From Bacteroidota bacterium (GTDB lineage Bacteria > Bacteroidota > Bacteroidia > CAILMK01 > JAAYUY01): DNA of 45,145 nt. A program made the position numbers and the translations under genes. This document shows positions 1 to 10,539 of the stretch, one piece after another. Where the stretch lies: assembly GCA_018698135.1 (NCBI GenBank), contig JABINZ010000278.1, positions 1-45,145 of the forward strand. Reading direction: 5' to 3'. Positions within the stretch are counted from its first letter, which is position 1. Each line of letters starts with the position of its first letter. The notes beneath the pieces were generated by a model, which saw only the letters and a list, made by a program, of their open reading frames with translations, was not told the DNA's origin and did no database searches.

Positions 1-3000
1 ATCATCTGTGGAATAGCTATGAGTTGGACTGGCTAAAGAAGAAAAACTTCCATCTCCAAAATCCCAATAATATGTCTGCGAACCTGTGTTTATAGTTGAG
101 TTATTAGTAAATACAAACTGATTCCCATTGAAACATTGTTGGGAGTCGTTGATGCTAAAAGCAGGTAATGGCTTCGGAAATACATAAGTTGTTACTAAAG
201 CAGAATCGCTACAATTGAGGTTGGAGTTTGCCAAAAGCCAGACAGTAAACGTATCATCTGAAGCATAAGTATGTGATGGATTATTGGCTGTTGATGTATT
301 CCCATCGCCAAAGTTCCATGCATAACTGAGTGAACCATAGATAATAGAAGAACTATTGGTGAATATAAATTGATTGCCAAATACACATTGTTGGGAATCG
401 TTGACACTCAAGTTTGAGATTGGATTAGGGAATATATAAACTGACTTATTGTTTGAATCACTACTGCAGCCTACATTGGATGTACTCACCAGTTTTACAG
501 TGAAAGTATCATAGCTTGCATATGAATAGACTGGATTTACTGCTGAGGATGAATTTCCATCACCAAATGTCCAATGATAAGTTTGCGTGCCGCTGTTGAT
601 TGATGAGCTGTTTGAGAATACAAATTGGTTCGTATTAAAGCATTGTTGTGAATCATTGATGCCAAAATCAGCTATGGGCTCTGGATATACAATGATTTGC
701 CTTATTGAAGTGTCTGTACACCCAATTGAGGATTGAATAATCAAGTAAACATTAAATGTGTCATCACTACTATAAGCATGTGAAGTGTTTTGTGATATAG
801 AACTGTCCCCATCCCCAAAAAACCATTTGTAGGAGGAAATAGTTCCAATACTTATGCTGGAACTATCTGTAAAAGTATAGGAGTTATTGTTAAGACATTG
901 GGCACTGTCATTAATTACAAAGGCAGCTGTTGGAATAGGCTGAGTATAAACATTTTTAGCAATTGAGTCTCGACATCCTGCATCAGAAATCGCAATTAGT
1001 TTTACAGAAAATGTATCAATTGAATTATAAAAATGTACTGGATTTGTCGTTGTAGAGAAATTTCCATCACCAAAATCCCAAACATAATTTAAACTACCGA
1101 AACTTAATGACGATAAATTTGTAAAACTATAATTAGCATTTATACATTGCGATGAATCATTGATACTAAAATTTGCAATAGGCATGTGATTTACATACAC
1201 ATTTTTGATGATGGAGTCCTGGCAGCTGTTATCTGATGAAACAATCAGTTTAACTTGGTAGTTTCCAGTGTTTGAATAGCTATGGACAGGACTTGTTTGT
1301 GTAGAATTGGATCCATCTCCAAAATCCCAATAATAGGTCATATTGCCAATAGCAACCGATGAATTATTAGTGAAAGAGAATACATTTCCATTAAAGCATT
1401 GAGAACTATCATTTACAATAAAATCAGCTACTGGATTGATAAATACGTGGGCGTTCTTGGTATTTGAATCAATACATCCTTGGTTAGTACTAACAACCAT
1501 TTTAACCTGATAAGTTGCAGTATCTGAATAAACATGTGTTGATGAGCTATCAAGCGATGAGTTTGTGCCATCTCCAAAGTCCCAGAAATAATTCAAATTG
1601 CTAGCAGGAAGATTGGCATTGTTCCAAAAAATGAAGTTGTTCGTATTCAAACATTGTGTACTGTCGTTGATCTGAAAATTGACCGTTGGCTGTGGATACA
1701 CAAGTATATTTAAGGTATCTGTAAAAGGACATGAACCAAAAGTTCGATAAGTTGTAATTGTGAATGTTTTATTAATAGGGCTTGCTGTAGTGTTTTTAAA
1801 TAGAAATATCGGATTAGCGGAATTGGGATTTATAATATCGGCTGTTGGATTCCATTGGTAAGTATAGCTTGACAAGGAGTCGTAATGAAGAAATAATGAA
1901 TCGCCCGAACAAATAAATGTATCATTCACATCATAATTAATTTCAACTTTGTCCAGCAGATAAGTTTTCTGATTACAAATACAATTTGAAAACATGCCTG
2001 TATCTTGATGAATTACAGCTATTATTGGGCAAACATGAGCTGTGTCTAGAGTGAATATTCCATTAAGACTGATTGTTTGATTATTCCGGATTGAATCCGC
2101 ATAATACAGACGTCCAAATAAAGAATCACCTGCTGAAATCAAATTATCTCTATCCGAATCATGATAAAAGGAAACCCAGGTAGTATCTCCAGTAGGAATT
2201 TTTGCTCCCCCATTTTGAATTGTCAAGGTGAGATTTACTAGCTCTGAGTCTGGGTAAATAATATTAGCGTTTGCCTGAAAAGTGATAATATTTAAATCAG
2301 GCTTATAAACTGTTAAGGAATCTGTTCGAATTCCGGTACTTGATCTGAATTCACATGTGTCGTTTGAAGCCAGACATAACAAACTATCCAATACAACCGA
2401 TTGAAAACTCAATGGATATTTTGAGCATGTAAGTACATCATCCTGATGAATGCTGAACTCAAACTCCATAAGAGCATTGCTTTGCAATCCGGGTGGAATG
2501 GTCCAATCTAATTCAGTATATCCACTGATGGTTTGTATGGATGGTTCTTTTAAAGAATCGGCCTTATAAATCTTATTGGTGGATCCGGCATTATAGTTTA
2601 TGCCTAGTGGTAATTGAAGTAATAAATGATCCACATCGCCTGTACTGTCAGGACCTAAATTAGTGAATTGAACCTTAATTGTCTCTATACCGCTGCATAT
2701 CCTAACAGTATCAGTTACTACATTTATAGTTGCAATGTAAGGCTCTGAAGCACCATAAATGCGAGTTGGAGTGCTAGTAGCAACGGATGCACTGGCTTGA
2801 GAACCGCACGCATTTTTTGCCAATGTTCTGATCGTAAATTTACTTCCAGAAATGTAATTACAGTTGCTAATTAAGCTGAATTTAATAGACAAAGAATTTA
2901 GCGAAGTATCTTCAGTTCCTGAGAGTCCATAGTTGTTAATCGTGCTGTCAATACTTTCCATATCCCATTCGTAGATTCCATTTCCTTTGTATACAGGGTC

Positions 3001-6000
3001 TGAAATTAATCTGAATGACGATGCTGAAGGGTATTTGAATAGAGAACTGGATGGAATAATGTCTAAGCCTTGAAGAATTTGTAATTGAACTTTTGTCTGA
3101 TAAGCTTTTCCTCGTAGAGAATTAGATACTTCCAGCGAATAATGAATCGTATCACATAAATAGGCCGTATCAGCAGGAGTAAAAACCTGTAATTCGAGAT
3201 TTGCCAATAAAGGTTCTAAAAACAAAAAGGTAGAATCGCTTGAACACAAAGGTGTATTGTATAGATAATTGGTATCGCATGTCCAGCCTGATGTAAGTTT
3301 TAAAGTGTCGTTAATGCAAGTATTGTGGTAAGCAAAAAGCTTGAAAGTTTTGTTTGAGGAGGTGTTAAGCGATCCCAAATTAAAATAGCCATTGGTCTCA
3401 TAAATTACCGCACTGGTTAGTGTGTTCAGGATATATAAAGGGTAAATATTTCCAGAGGCAGAGTTTACTTTTACCCAGCTATTTTCAGCTGAAGAAGTTG
3501 CTGACAAATTACTGATAGAAAATTGCCAATTGGCAGATGTGTCAATCGATTGATGGGTTGAAAGACCTTGTATTTTAAGGTTGGGTGCCGAGCTATTTAC
3601 GGTGTTATTGCTGAAGTTACTCGTCCAGATGGGAGGCATAAAGCCTGAAGTTGGGACAAATTCATACTGCCAGCTGATTTCTTTTGCTGCTGGAGTTTCA
3701 AATCCGCATTTATTGGGTATCAAAGTAAGGTAGATATAACCATGAAACCCATCATCACTTTTGTGAAGTTGACCGCTATTAAAATACTGCTCAATATCAA
3801 ACATCAAGGTATCTCCATTCTGATAGTCGGGAGTTAAGTCGTAAACATATTGAACGGAAGTTGAGCGAGTTCCTGTCGTTCGATAATAACTTAAATAAGC
3901 ACTGACTAAACTATAACCAGATGGGATAACTGCAATTGATTTGGATAATTTAGCCCAAGGTCGATATTCAAATGGGAACATATTTCCACCTGCATAATTA
4001 TTACAGCAAGGGCCAACACTTAGGTAAAATCCTTTTGATGCAGTGAATTGTTCGCAAGCTTTGGGATAATAAACAGATGTTCCATAAATCGTATAATAAT
4101 AGCCAACAATGTTGAATTGACCAATAAGTAAGTCTAATCCGCAAAAATGCTTTGCGCTATCTTGAGTTGGGTTTTGTACATAACTGAGATAGTAATCTGA
4201 ATTGACTGTAATAAAGCGAGAATTCCCCCCAATATTACTGATGATTTTATAATCCAATACAAGAAAAATAGAATCACCACTTGCATATTTATATGTGCTT
4301 GGAATACTACAACCATTTGAGTTTAAGGATGCAATTCCAAAATCATATTTGAAGGTGCTACCGCTTTTGGTATAGGAAATATTGCTGCATTGATAATAGC
4401 TTGATGCGCTGGCATCATAAATTGTAAGTTGAGTGCCTACATTGCTAAGCCTGTTTTCCGAGAATGTGTTGATTGCATAGCCATTCATCCAATTGTTCGT
4501 GCCAAAAACATTACCCTCCATGGTAATTCGTAAAGTATCACCATACATGGCTCTTTCAGTAGCAATTTTTGACATATCCAATACGCCACTGCCATCAGGA
4601 AACCCATTATTGTCGTTATCTGGTAATCCATAGCTATTTCGAACGATGCTGTATTTTGTTCGATTTAAGGCACTAGTTGTGCATTTAGTATTACAAACAA
4701 GTGGTATTTTATTAACCTGAGATCCCAATTTTTGTTCACAACTGCAAACCGTGGTTGGAACATAGCTAACTGATAAGGTAACGTCCTTATATCCTCCTAG
4801 ATTGGAGCATCCAAAACAGTCACCAACCACATTAAAACGCAATTTCGAATCCGTAAAGCTAAATCCCGATGGTCTGTTTGACGGGCTAAAATACAATACA
4901 ATATCGTTTCCTGAAATCACTTTTTGATAGGGAAACCATTGCAGATTATCATTATAATTTGTGTATGTAAAACTACTCGTATCAATCACCAGACAATTAG
5001 GACTATTTACAGTATATTTAAAGATTTGGCTACTTTGTCCCGGCCATACATAAATATCCAGAATCTCAAAACCAATTTTAGTACTAACTCCTTGTGATAT
5101 GCTATTCCCAGGCGCTAATGGCTCATTAAATCGAACCCGTTGTAATTGACGTGACATCCCAAGTGATTGAGGTTTGGTAAAAACCTGATTCCAATGACAA
5201 GGTGTTTTATACTCGGCACTATAAGACCAGCCAAAACCATTAAGATGACTTCCATCTGCACAACATGAATATACATCCCATTGCAACAGAGCCGTATCTC
5301 CTGCTTTAATTTCGGGGATTCTAACCACCACCTTTCCCTTGGGAATAGATGTGTTGAAGCAGGATCGACTGGATGTTCCCGTTGTAGAAATTGGTGTTAA
5401 TGTGGTGCTATTTCCTTTTAAAAGTAAATTGAAGGAATTTGGGTCTATATGTGTGTAGAAATTATTGTAATAGGCATAATTCTGGTTAATCGTCTGTAAA
5501 ACTGTCAAATCTATATTGATAGCATTGGCCGATCCTGTATTGATGATTCTAATTTGTTGGGGACTTGCATTACTGGCTCCATAACATCTGTTAATGTAGG
5601 GATATGCTGTAAAAACCAAGTTTGGTACGTTGGAGAGATTAATAGAAATAGAGGCAGAATTGGTGTTTGTTTGACAAACTTGATTATTACAACCCCAGGA
5701 AACCGCATAACTTTCGTCCAAAGAATCGATTCCTCCTGCAACAACAATTTCTGTTAAAACCAAACTCTCGTTATATTCAAAAATAGAATCATTATCACCA
5801 ATTCCCAGAAAGTCGGATTTACTGAGTGTAACAGTGGTTGTATTTCCTGTGGTTACAACTGAGCCTTTATTGATATTATAAACGATAACATTATCTTCTG
5901 AAGTTATAACAAAGGTGAAACTCTCCAAATATCCAGTCCCGCCATTTGTTATCGTTATTGCCCGACTTAGGGTGTCGAAACATTTATTTAATGTAGCTGA

Positions 6001-6510
6001 TTGATTAGTGATATTGGAGATTGAAATAGATGGTTTTTTGACTGTATAATTAGCGGAACTAGCTGTGAAGTAATTAGACGTGTTGTAATCAACACGATTG
6101 GTATTTGTAAGCAATGAGCTGCTAGTTAAATTGCATCCAGCCGATGCATAAAAACGAATTTTTAAACTCGTAGATGGGCTAATATTGGGTAAGCTAAATA
6201 TTGGTTTATTGAGAGTGTCTATATTATACTGGCTCACATTGGTTCCACTCACACTACCCGTATCGTAGAACATTCCATCAGGCATAATTACCTTTAATTT
6301 TACAGAACTGAGGGTAGCAGTAGTTGAGGTGTTATAAACTGTTACGGTGAAAGAATCTGAGTTTCCACATAGATAAAGAAAAGAAGGAACTGTAGATGTA
6401 ACATTAACCTGAGCAAAAGTTCCAAGATACAAAAAGACAAAAAATATCGAGGAAAGCATTGTTAACACAAGCTTTCTTGCTTTGATATCTCGAGTGTTTT
6501 TATTTTTCAT
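1..6510 (-). CDS. Giant secreted PKD-repeat surface protein, C-terminus beyond window
   Basis: Open reading frame from an ATG at 6510 to the left edge: 2170 codons with no stop in the stretches I read codon by codon, which cover most of the frame. It starts MKNKNTRDIKARK and has a hydrophobic segment ending LGTFAQ|VNV, a signal peptide with Gln at the likely mature start. Roughly the first 1,590 residues (6510 to ~1735) are beta-rich, Ser/Thr/Asn-rich DUF11/CARDB-like adhesin modules; phrases such as LGIGDNDSIFEYNESL are typical of that type. The visible C-terminal part holds seven tandem PKD domains, each with an xWxFGDG core and an NDSxQC motif. Such proteins are usually exported by T9SS and act in adhesion or gliding; the T9SS tail would lie left of the window. 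Substrate and exact role are unknown. The gene stands alone and is divergent from 6743. Confident in the ORF and the PKD domains, not in the function. Confidence 0.9.
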   Translation of the reverse strand, partial: MKNKNTRDIKARKLVLTMLSSIFFVFLYLGTFAQVNVTSTVPSFLYLCGNSDSFTVTVYNTSTTATLSSVKLKVIMPDGMFYDTGSVSGTNVSQYNIDTLNKPIFSLPNISPSTSLKIRFYASAGCNLTSSSLLTNTNRVDYNTSNYFTASSANYTVKKPSISISNITNQSATLNKCFDTLSRAITITNGGTGYLESFTFVITSEDNVIVYNINKGSVVTTGNTTTVTLSKSDFLGIGDNDSIFEYNESLVLTEIVVAGGIDSLDESYAVSWGCNNQVCQTNTNSASISINLSNVPNLVFTAYPYINRCYGASNASPQQIRIINTGSANAINIDLTVLQTINQNYAYYNNFYTHIDPNSFNLLLKGNSTTLTPISTTGTSSRSCFNTSIPKGKVVVRIPEIKAGDTALLQWDVYSCCADGSHLNGFGWSYSAEYKTPCHWNQVFTKPQSLGMSRQLQRVRFNEPLAPGNSISQGVSTKIGFEILDIYVWPGQSSQIFKYTVNSPNCLVIDTSSFTYTNYNDNLQWFPYQKVISGNDIVLYFSPSNRPSGFSFTDSKLRFNVVGDCFGCSNLGGYKDVTLSVSYVPTTVCSCEQKLGSQVNKIPLVCNTKCTTSALNRTKYSIVRNSYGLPDNDNNGFPDGSGVLDMSKIATERAMYGDTLRITMEGNVFGTNNWMNGYAINTFSENRLSNVGTQLTIYDASASSYYQCSNISYTKSGSTFKYDFGIASLNSNGCSIPSTYKYASGDSIFLVLDYKIISNIGGNSRFITVNSDYYLSYVQNPTQDSAKHFCGLDLLIGQFNIVGYYYTIYGTSVYYPKACEQFTASKGFYLSVGPCCNNYAGGNMFPFEYRPWAKLSKSIAVIPSGYSLVSAYLSYYRTTGTRSTSVQYVYDLTPDYQNGDTLMFDIEQYFNSGQLHKSDDGFHGYIYLTLIPNKCGFETPAAKEISWQYEFVPTSGFMPPIWTSNFSNNTVNSSAPNLKIQGLSTHQSIDTSANWQFSISNLSATSSAENSWVKVNSASGNIYPLYILNTLTSAVIYETNGYFNLGSLNTSSNKTFKLFAYHNTCINDTLKLTSGWTCDTNYLYNTPLCSSDSTFLFLEPLLANLELQVFTPADTAYLCDTIHYSLEVSNSLRGKAYQTKVQLQILQGLDIIPSSSLFKYPSASSFRLISDPVYKGNGIYEWDMESIDSTINNYGLSGTEDTSLNSLSIKFSLISNCNYISGSKFTIRTLAKNACGSQASASVATSTPTRIYGASEPYIATINVVTDTVRICSGIETIKVQFTNLGPDSTGDVDHLLLQLPLGINYNAGSTNKIYKADSLKEPSIQTISGYTELDWTIPPGLQSNALMEFEFSIHQDDVLTCSKYPLSFQSVVLDSLLCLASNDTCEFRSSTGIRTDSLTVYKPDLNIITFQANANIIYPDSELVNLTLTIQNGGAKIPTGDTTWVSFYHDSDRDNLISAGDSLFGRLYYADSIRNNQTISLNGIFTLDTAHVCPIIAVIHQDTGMFSNCICNQKTYLLDKVEINYDVNDTFICSGDSLFLHYDSLSSYTYQWNPTADIINPNSANPIFLFKNTTASPINKTFTITTYRTFGSCPFTDTLNILVYPQPTVNFQINDSTQCLNTNNFIFWNNANLPASNLNYFWDFGDGTNSSLDSSSTHVYSDTATYQVKMVVSTNQGCIDSNTKNAHVFINPVADFIVNDSSQCFNGNVFSFTNNSSVAIGNMTYYWDFGDGSNSTQTSPVHSYSNTGNYQVKLIVSSDNSCQDSIIKNVYVNHMPIANFSINDSSQCINANYSFTNLSSLSFGSLNYVWDFGDGNFSTTTNPVHFYNSIDTFSVKLIAISDAGCRDSIAKNVYTQPIPTAAFVINDSAQCLNNNSYTFTDSSSISIGTISSYKWFFGDGDSSISQNTSHAYSSDDTFNVYLIIQSSIGCTDTSIRQIIVYPEPIADFGINDSQQCFNTNQFVFSNSSSINSGTQTYHWTFGDGNSSSAVNPVYSYASYDTFTVKLVSTSNVGCSSDSNNKSVYIFPNPISNLSVNDSQQCVFGNQFIFTNSSSIIYGSLSYAWNFGDGNTSTANNPSHTYASDDTFTVWLLANSNLNCSDSALVTTYVFPKPLPAFSINDSQQCFNGNQFVFTNNSTINTGSQTYYWDFGDGSFSSLASPTHSYSTDD
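46..1735 (-). repeat. Seven tandem PKD-domain coding units (~84 codons each)
   Basis: The WDFGDG-type core is encoded, in frame on the minus strand, near 49-66, 301-318, 556-573, 808-825, 1063-1080, 1312-1329 and 1567-1584, so the spacing is 249-255 nt. Each unit also carries a conserved NDS(S/Q/A)QC motif and a Y(P/Q)xP linker between units. The DNA of the units has diverged while the protein motif is kept, which indicates an old, selected array rather than a recent expansion. More units may lie left of position 1. Confidence 0.9.
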
Positions 6511-6742
6511 ATTAAGATGTAAAGATACTTATTTAGGTCAATTTTTGAATTCATTCCATGGTTTATTAATTCTGTTTAACAGCAATCCCATTATTTAGAA
6601 TGGAAAGCATGATGATTTATATCAATTTTAGCCTTTTCGTAAGCTTAAATATTGATTTATATACTTATAAGATATAGTTAATTTAAAGCTCAATTGAATG
6701 CTGTAAATTAGCACTTTTTTAGAAAGATTAAATTTGGAGTGT

Positions 6743-8230
6743 ATGAGTGATAAAGTGGTAAAATCTGAATTTGAGAAGTACTTTAAGAAATACCGAAAAA
6801 ACATCATTGGCTATGATAAGAAAATAGAAACGCCCTTTGGGATGAAAAAACTTATTTATGCTGACTGGACAGCCAGCGGCCGATTATATGCACCTATTGA
6901 AAAAAAAATGTGTGAAGATTTTGGGCCTTATGTTGCCAATACGCATACCGAAACAACGCATACAGGAACGTTAATGACTTTGGCCTACAATAAAGCCAAG
7001 GCTATCATCAAGGAGCATGTGCACGCTGGCCCTGATGAAGTTATTCTTACTTCCGGTTCTGGCATGACCCGCATAGTAAGTAAATTTCAACGTATGCTTG
7101 GACTTAAAATTCCAGATCAATTCATGAAATATACAAATATTCCTGATGACGAGCGTCCAGTTGTTTTTGTTACCCATATGGAGCATCATTCCAACCATAC
7201 ATCCTGGCAGGAAACGATTGCTGATGTGGAAGTTATTCCTCCTGATGATAAGGGCGATGTGTGTATGAAAAGCTTCAAGGAATTACTTGAAAAATACAAA
7301 AGGAGAAATAAGATTTATGCAGCTGTTACGGCTTGTTCAAATGTGACAGGAATTCAGCCTTGTGTTCGTGAAATTGCAAAATTAGTGCACGAATATGGAG
7401 GTTATTGTTTTGTCGATTATGCATGTTCTGCCCCCTATGTTGAAATTAAAATGAATACGGATGATCCGAAGGAAAAATTTGATGCAATATATTTTTCACC
7501 ACATAAATATTTAGGAGGTCCGGGTTCCGCAGGGGTTTTGGTTTTTAATCGTGCGCTATATTCAAGCCGTATTCCTGATACCCCAGGTGGGGGAACTGTT
7601 ACCTGGACAGATAGTTGGGGCGATCGCTTTTATTTTGATGATATTGAAATGCGTGAAGACGGAGGTACTCCTGCTTTTTTGCAAACTATCCGAACAGCAT
7701 TAGCTGTGCAATTGAAAGATGAGATGGGGGTAGAAAAAATGATGAAGCGTGAAGAAGAAATTCTGGAAAAAGTATTTGAAGATTTCGATCAAATAAATGG
7801 ACTTCATATTTTGGCTGCAGAACAAAAAAACCGTTTGGGAGTATTTTCGTTTTATATAGAAGATTTGCATTATAATTTGGGCGTAAAACTTCTAAACGAT
7901 CGCTATGGAATTCAAACTCGTGGAGGTTGTGCCTGTGCAGGAACATATGGGCACTATCTGTTCGAAATGTCTAAAGAATTATCAGATCAGATTCAATACC
8001 GAATATTACATGGTGATTTATCGGCAAAACCAGGCTGGATAAGAATGTCAATACATCCAACAATGACCAATAAAGAAGTAAACTACATTTGTTCAGCTAT
8101 TCGTGAAGTTGCAGAAAACCACAAAGAATGGAGCAATGACTATGAGCATGATATTTCAACCAATGAATTTTCCTTTATTGGGTATCATCGCAAAGAAGAT
8201 GAGATGGTTGAAGAGTGGTTCAGGAAGTAA
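6743..8230 (+). CDS. Class-V aminotransferase fold, PLP-dependent (cysteine desulfurase-like)
   Basis: About 495 residues. PLP-enzyme landmarks are visible: ADWTASGR near the N-terminus, HMEHHSNHTSW, VDYACSAPY (the Asp that contacts the pyridine nitrogen), and SPHKYLGGPGS with the Schiff-base Lys at residue 255 counted from ATG 6743. A C-terminal RGGCACAG segment (Cys396, Cys398) lies where desulfurases carry their catalytic Cys. At this length it belongs to a long subfamily of selenocysteine lyase/cysteine desulfurase-like enzymes, not classical SufS or IscS. The reading frame can extend to a TTG at 6734, but ATG 6743 follows a GGAG and is preferred. It converges on the sufBCD operon, so it could supply sulfur to SufBCD, but it is not co-transcribed with it. 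The fold is certain; the substrate is not. Confidence 0.85.
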   Translation: MSDKVVKSEFEKYFKKYRKNIIGYDKKIETPFGMKKLIYADWTASGRLYAPIEKKMCEDFGPYVANTHTETTHTGTLMTLAYNKAKAIIKEHVHAGPDEVILTSGSGMTRIVSKFQRMLGLKIPDQFMKYTNIPDDERPVVFVTHMEHHSNHTSWQETIADVEVIPPDDKGDVCMKSFKELLEKYKRRNKIYAAVTACSNVTGIQPCVREIAKLVHEYGGYCFVDYACSAPYVEIKMNTDDPKEKFDAIYFSPHKYLGGPGSAGVLVFNRALYSSRIPDTPGGGTVTWTDSWGDRFYFDDIEMREDGGTPAFLQTIRTALAVQLKDEMGVEKMMKREEEILEKVFEDFDQINGLHILAAEQKNRLGVFSFYIEDLHYNLGVKLLNDRYGIQTRGGCACAGTYGHYLFEMSKELSDQIQYRILHGDLSAKPGWIRMSIHPTMTNKEVNYICSAIREVAENHKEWSNDYEHDISTNEFSFIGYHRKEDEMVEEWFRK

Positions 8231-8362
8231 GAATAATAATAAAGTCTGTAGTCCTCAAACTGCAATGCCTGACAACATACTTCAGACAGAGAGTGAAGAC
8301 AGCAAAGATTGCATTTCAATAAACTAGATTTTCCCAATCAGCTTAATGGAAATGAAAGCGCT

Positions 8363-9754
8363 TTACTCTCTACAGTTCAACACGCAAGTGGCACAATGTG
8401 ATAATTCACCACGAAGTCGTTTTGCGACCAGGTAAGTTATTCGATCACGTAATGCCGGGATTTTTATCTTTTCAATAATCTCACCTACAAAGGCATTCAT
8501 CAAAAGCAAACGTGCTTCTTTTTCACCAATACCTCTTGATCGTAAGTAAAACAATTCATCAACACCAAGGTATCCCACGGTGGCACCATGTGAACATTTA
8601 ACATCATCAGCATAAATTTCGAGCTGAGGCATGGCATTCATTTTTGCATTATCGGTCAGTAATAAATTATTATTTTTTTGATATGAATTGGTGTTTTGTG
8701 CGTCTTTCCTCACCTTAATTTGTCCACGAAACACACCAGTTGCCTCATCATCTAAAATAGCCTTAAATAATTCATTGCTATTTGAATTTGGTTTGCGATG
8801 ATCAATAAATGTATTGTTATCAACATGTTGTGTGCGATCCGTTAAATGCGTTCCAAAAATATTGGCTTCGGCATATTCACCATCAATTATAATAGTTGTG
8901 TTATTTCTAACAAAACCACCATTTAAGGTAATGGTATTAACAGTTACATTCGAGCGGTCTTTTTGTTCAATATGAATAGTTGAAATTAATGCACCCAAAT
9001 TATTTTGATTTTGCAAACTATAAATTTCGAGGGTGGCACCTTCATCAACAAATATTTCAGTAACCGCATTGGTTAAGCTCTTGTTATTGCTTAAGGTATG
9101 ATCACATAATACGAGTTTTACATGTGCGTTTTTCTCAACTACTACAAGGTTTCGGGGTTGAATTAACTGCTGAAAAAAACTGTTTTCTTCTTGAGAAACC
9201 AAATTCACAATTTGAACTGGTTTTTCCATTTTTGTGTTTTCTGGAAACCAAGCAAAAATTCCATCGGAATTAAACGCAGTATTCAATGCTGTCAGCGCAT
9301 CTTTTTTGTGATTGGCAATTTTCCCAAAATATTGATCAATGATGTCGTTATACAAATCCTTTGCTTCTGCAAAACTACCGACCACACTTCCATTATCAAG
9401 TCGCTGAAACATGGGAAGCGTTTTAGGATACCAACCATTGATAAGGGCTAAGTCAAAGGTGTCAAGCTCACTTACATCACATCTGAAAATTTCTTTAATG
9501 GGTGTATTCACATCATCAGGAGGTAAAAACGGATGCATGAGTTTTCCACTATTTTCAAACCATTTTCGAACATCTGTGAACCTCCAGAGTTCGTCTTTTT
9601 TAGATGGCAATCCTAATTCATTAAGTGCTTCAATAGCCTCTTGCCTAATGTTTTTAAGGATATCGCTATCATTTTTTGTTAGCAACGCCAAATTTTGCTC
9701 CAAATCTGAAGTCAATGTATGTTCGATACTTGTATTTTCTAAAATATCACTCAT
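8363..9754 (-). CDS. sufD: Fe-S cluster assembly protein SufD
   Basis: 463 residues, the usual length for SufD. It has the beta-helix core of the SufB/SufD family and the C-terminal signature: VRKDAQNTNSYQ, LLLTDNAKMNAMPQLEI, VKCSHGATVGYL (Cys/His pair) and DELFYLRSRGI. SufD pairs with SufB and the SufC ATPase to form the cytosolic SufBC2D scaffold on which iron-sulfur clusters are built. It is the last gene of sufB-sufC-sufD, 20 nt after sufC. It ends in CVLNCRE, a small Cys-containing tail. No sufS or sufE follows it in the operon; the next gene (6743-8230) is convergent. Confidence 0.95.
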   Translation of the reverse strand: MSDILENTSIEHTLTSDLEQNLALLTKNDSDILKNIRQEAIEALNELGLPSKKDELWRFTDVRKWFENSGKLMHPFLPPDDVNTPIKEIFRCDVSELDTFDLALINGWYPKTLPMFQRLDNGSVVGSFAEAKDLYNDIIDQYFGKIANHKKDALTALNTAFNSDGIFAWFPENTKMEKPVQIVNLVSQEENSFFQQLIQPRNLVVVEKNAHVKLVLCDHTLSNNKSLTNAVTEIFVDEGATLEIYSLQNQNNLGALISTIHIEQKDRSNVTVNTITLNGGFVRNNTTIIIDGEYAEANIFGTHLTDRTQHVDNNTFIDHRKPNSNSNELFKAILDDEATGVFRGQIKVRKDAQNTNSYQKNNNLLLTDNAKMNAMPQLEIYADDVKCSHGATVGYLGVDELFYLRSRGIGEKEARLLLMNAFVGEIIEKIKIPALRDRITYLVAKRLRGELSHCATCVLNCRE

Positions 9755-9774
9755 TTTTCAAAACTTAATAGCAA

Positions 9775-10512
9775 TTACTTGATCCAATCATAACCTTTCT
9801 CTTCTAATTCTAATGCCAACTCTTTTCCACCTGATTTAACAATTTGACCATTGTAGAGGATGTGCACAAAATCAGGAACAATATAATCGAGTAAACGCTG
9901 GTAGTGCGTTATTACAACGAAAGCATTATGCTCATTTTTGAGTTCATTAACACCATTGGCTACTATTCGTAAAGCATCAATATCCAATCCTGAATCGGTT
10001 TCGTCTAAAATAGCCAGAGTGGGTTCAAGCATAGCCATCTGAAAAATCTCATTCTTCTTCTTTTCACCACCTGAGAAACCTTCGTTTACAGAACGATTGG
10101 TTAAGGATGATGCAATTTCCACAATCTTCTTTTTTTCATTCATGAGCTTCAAAAAATCTCCTCCTGATAAAGGATCTAGACCTTTATATGCTTTGTGTTC
10201 ATTGATGGCTGTTCGCATGAAGTTGGTAATGCTTACTCCGGGAATTTCAACAGGATACTGGAAAGCTAAAAAGATACCCTCTTTCGATCGGGTTTCAGGA
10301 TTCATCTCTAATAAATCTTTACCCTGATAATGAACAGAACCTTCGGTAACTTCAAATAATTCTCTTCCAGCAAGAACGGATGCTAAAGTGCTTTTCCCAG
10401 AACCATTTGGGCCCATAATAGCATGCACTTCACCAGGGTTAACTTTAAAATTAAGTCCTTTCAGAATCTCACTTCCATTTATACTTGCATGTAAATTTTT
10501 TATCTCTAACAT
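9775..10512 (-). CDS. sufC: Fe-S cluster assembly ATPase SufC
   Basis: 245 residues, an ABC-type ATPase. The Walker A motif is GPNGSGKS, the signature loop is FSGGEKKKNEI, Walker B is LAILDETDSGLDIDA, and the switch His lies in VVITHYQRLL. The altered signature (GGEKK) and the DETDSGLD Walker B are characteristic of SufC rather than of transporter ATPases. It powers rearrangement of the SufBC2D scaffold in the cytoplasm. It sits between sufB (27 nt upstream) and sufD (20 nt downstream), one transcription unit by spacing. Confidence 0.97.
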   Translation of the reverse strand: MLEIKNLHASINGSEILKGLNFKVNPGEVHAIMGPNGSGKSTLASVLAGRELFEVTEGSVHYQGKDLLEMNPETRSKEGIFLAFQYPVEIPGVSITNFMRTAINEHKAYKGLDPLSGGDFLKLMNEKKKIVEIASSLTNRSVNEGFSGGEKKKNEIFQMAMLEPTLAILDETDSGLDIDALRIVANGVNELKNEHNAFVVITHYQRLLDYIVPDFVHILYNGQIVKSGGKELALELEEKGYDWIK

Positions 10513-10539
10513 GATATATTGATATTTTGATGATGGTTT

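Noticed and set aside
8103-8327. 74-codon plus-strand ORF at the end of the class-V enzyme
   Set aside because: Mostly out-of-frame reading of the 3' end of the aminotransferase gene; Lys/Ser-rich with no features.
9411-9782. 123-codon plus-strand ORF over sufD
   Set aside because: Antisense shadow of a clear conserved gene, with low-complexity Ser/Phe-rich composition.
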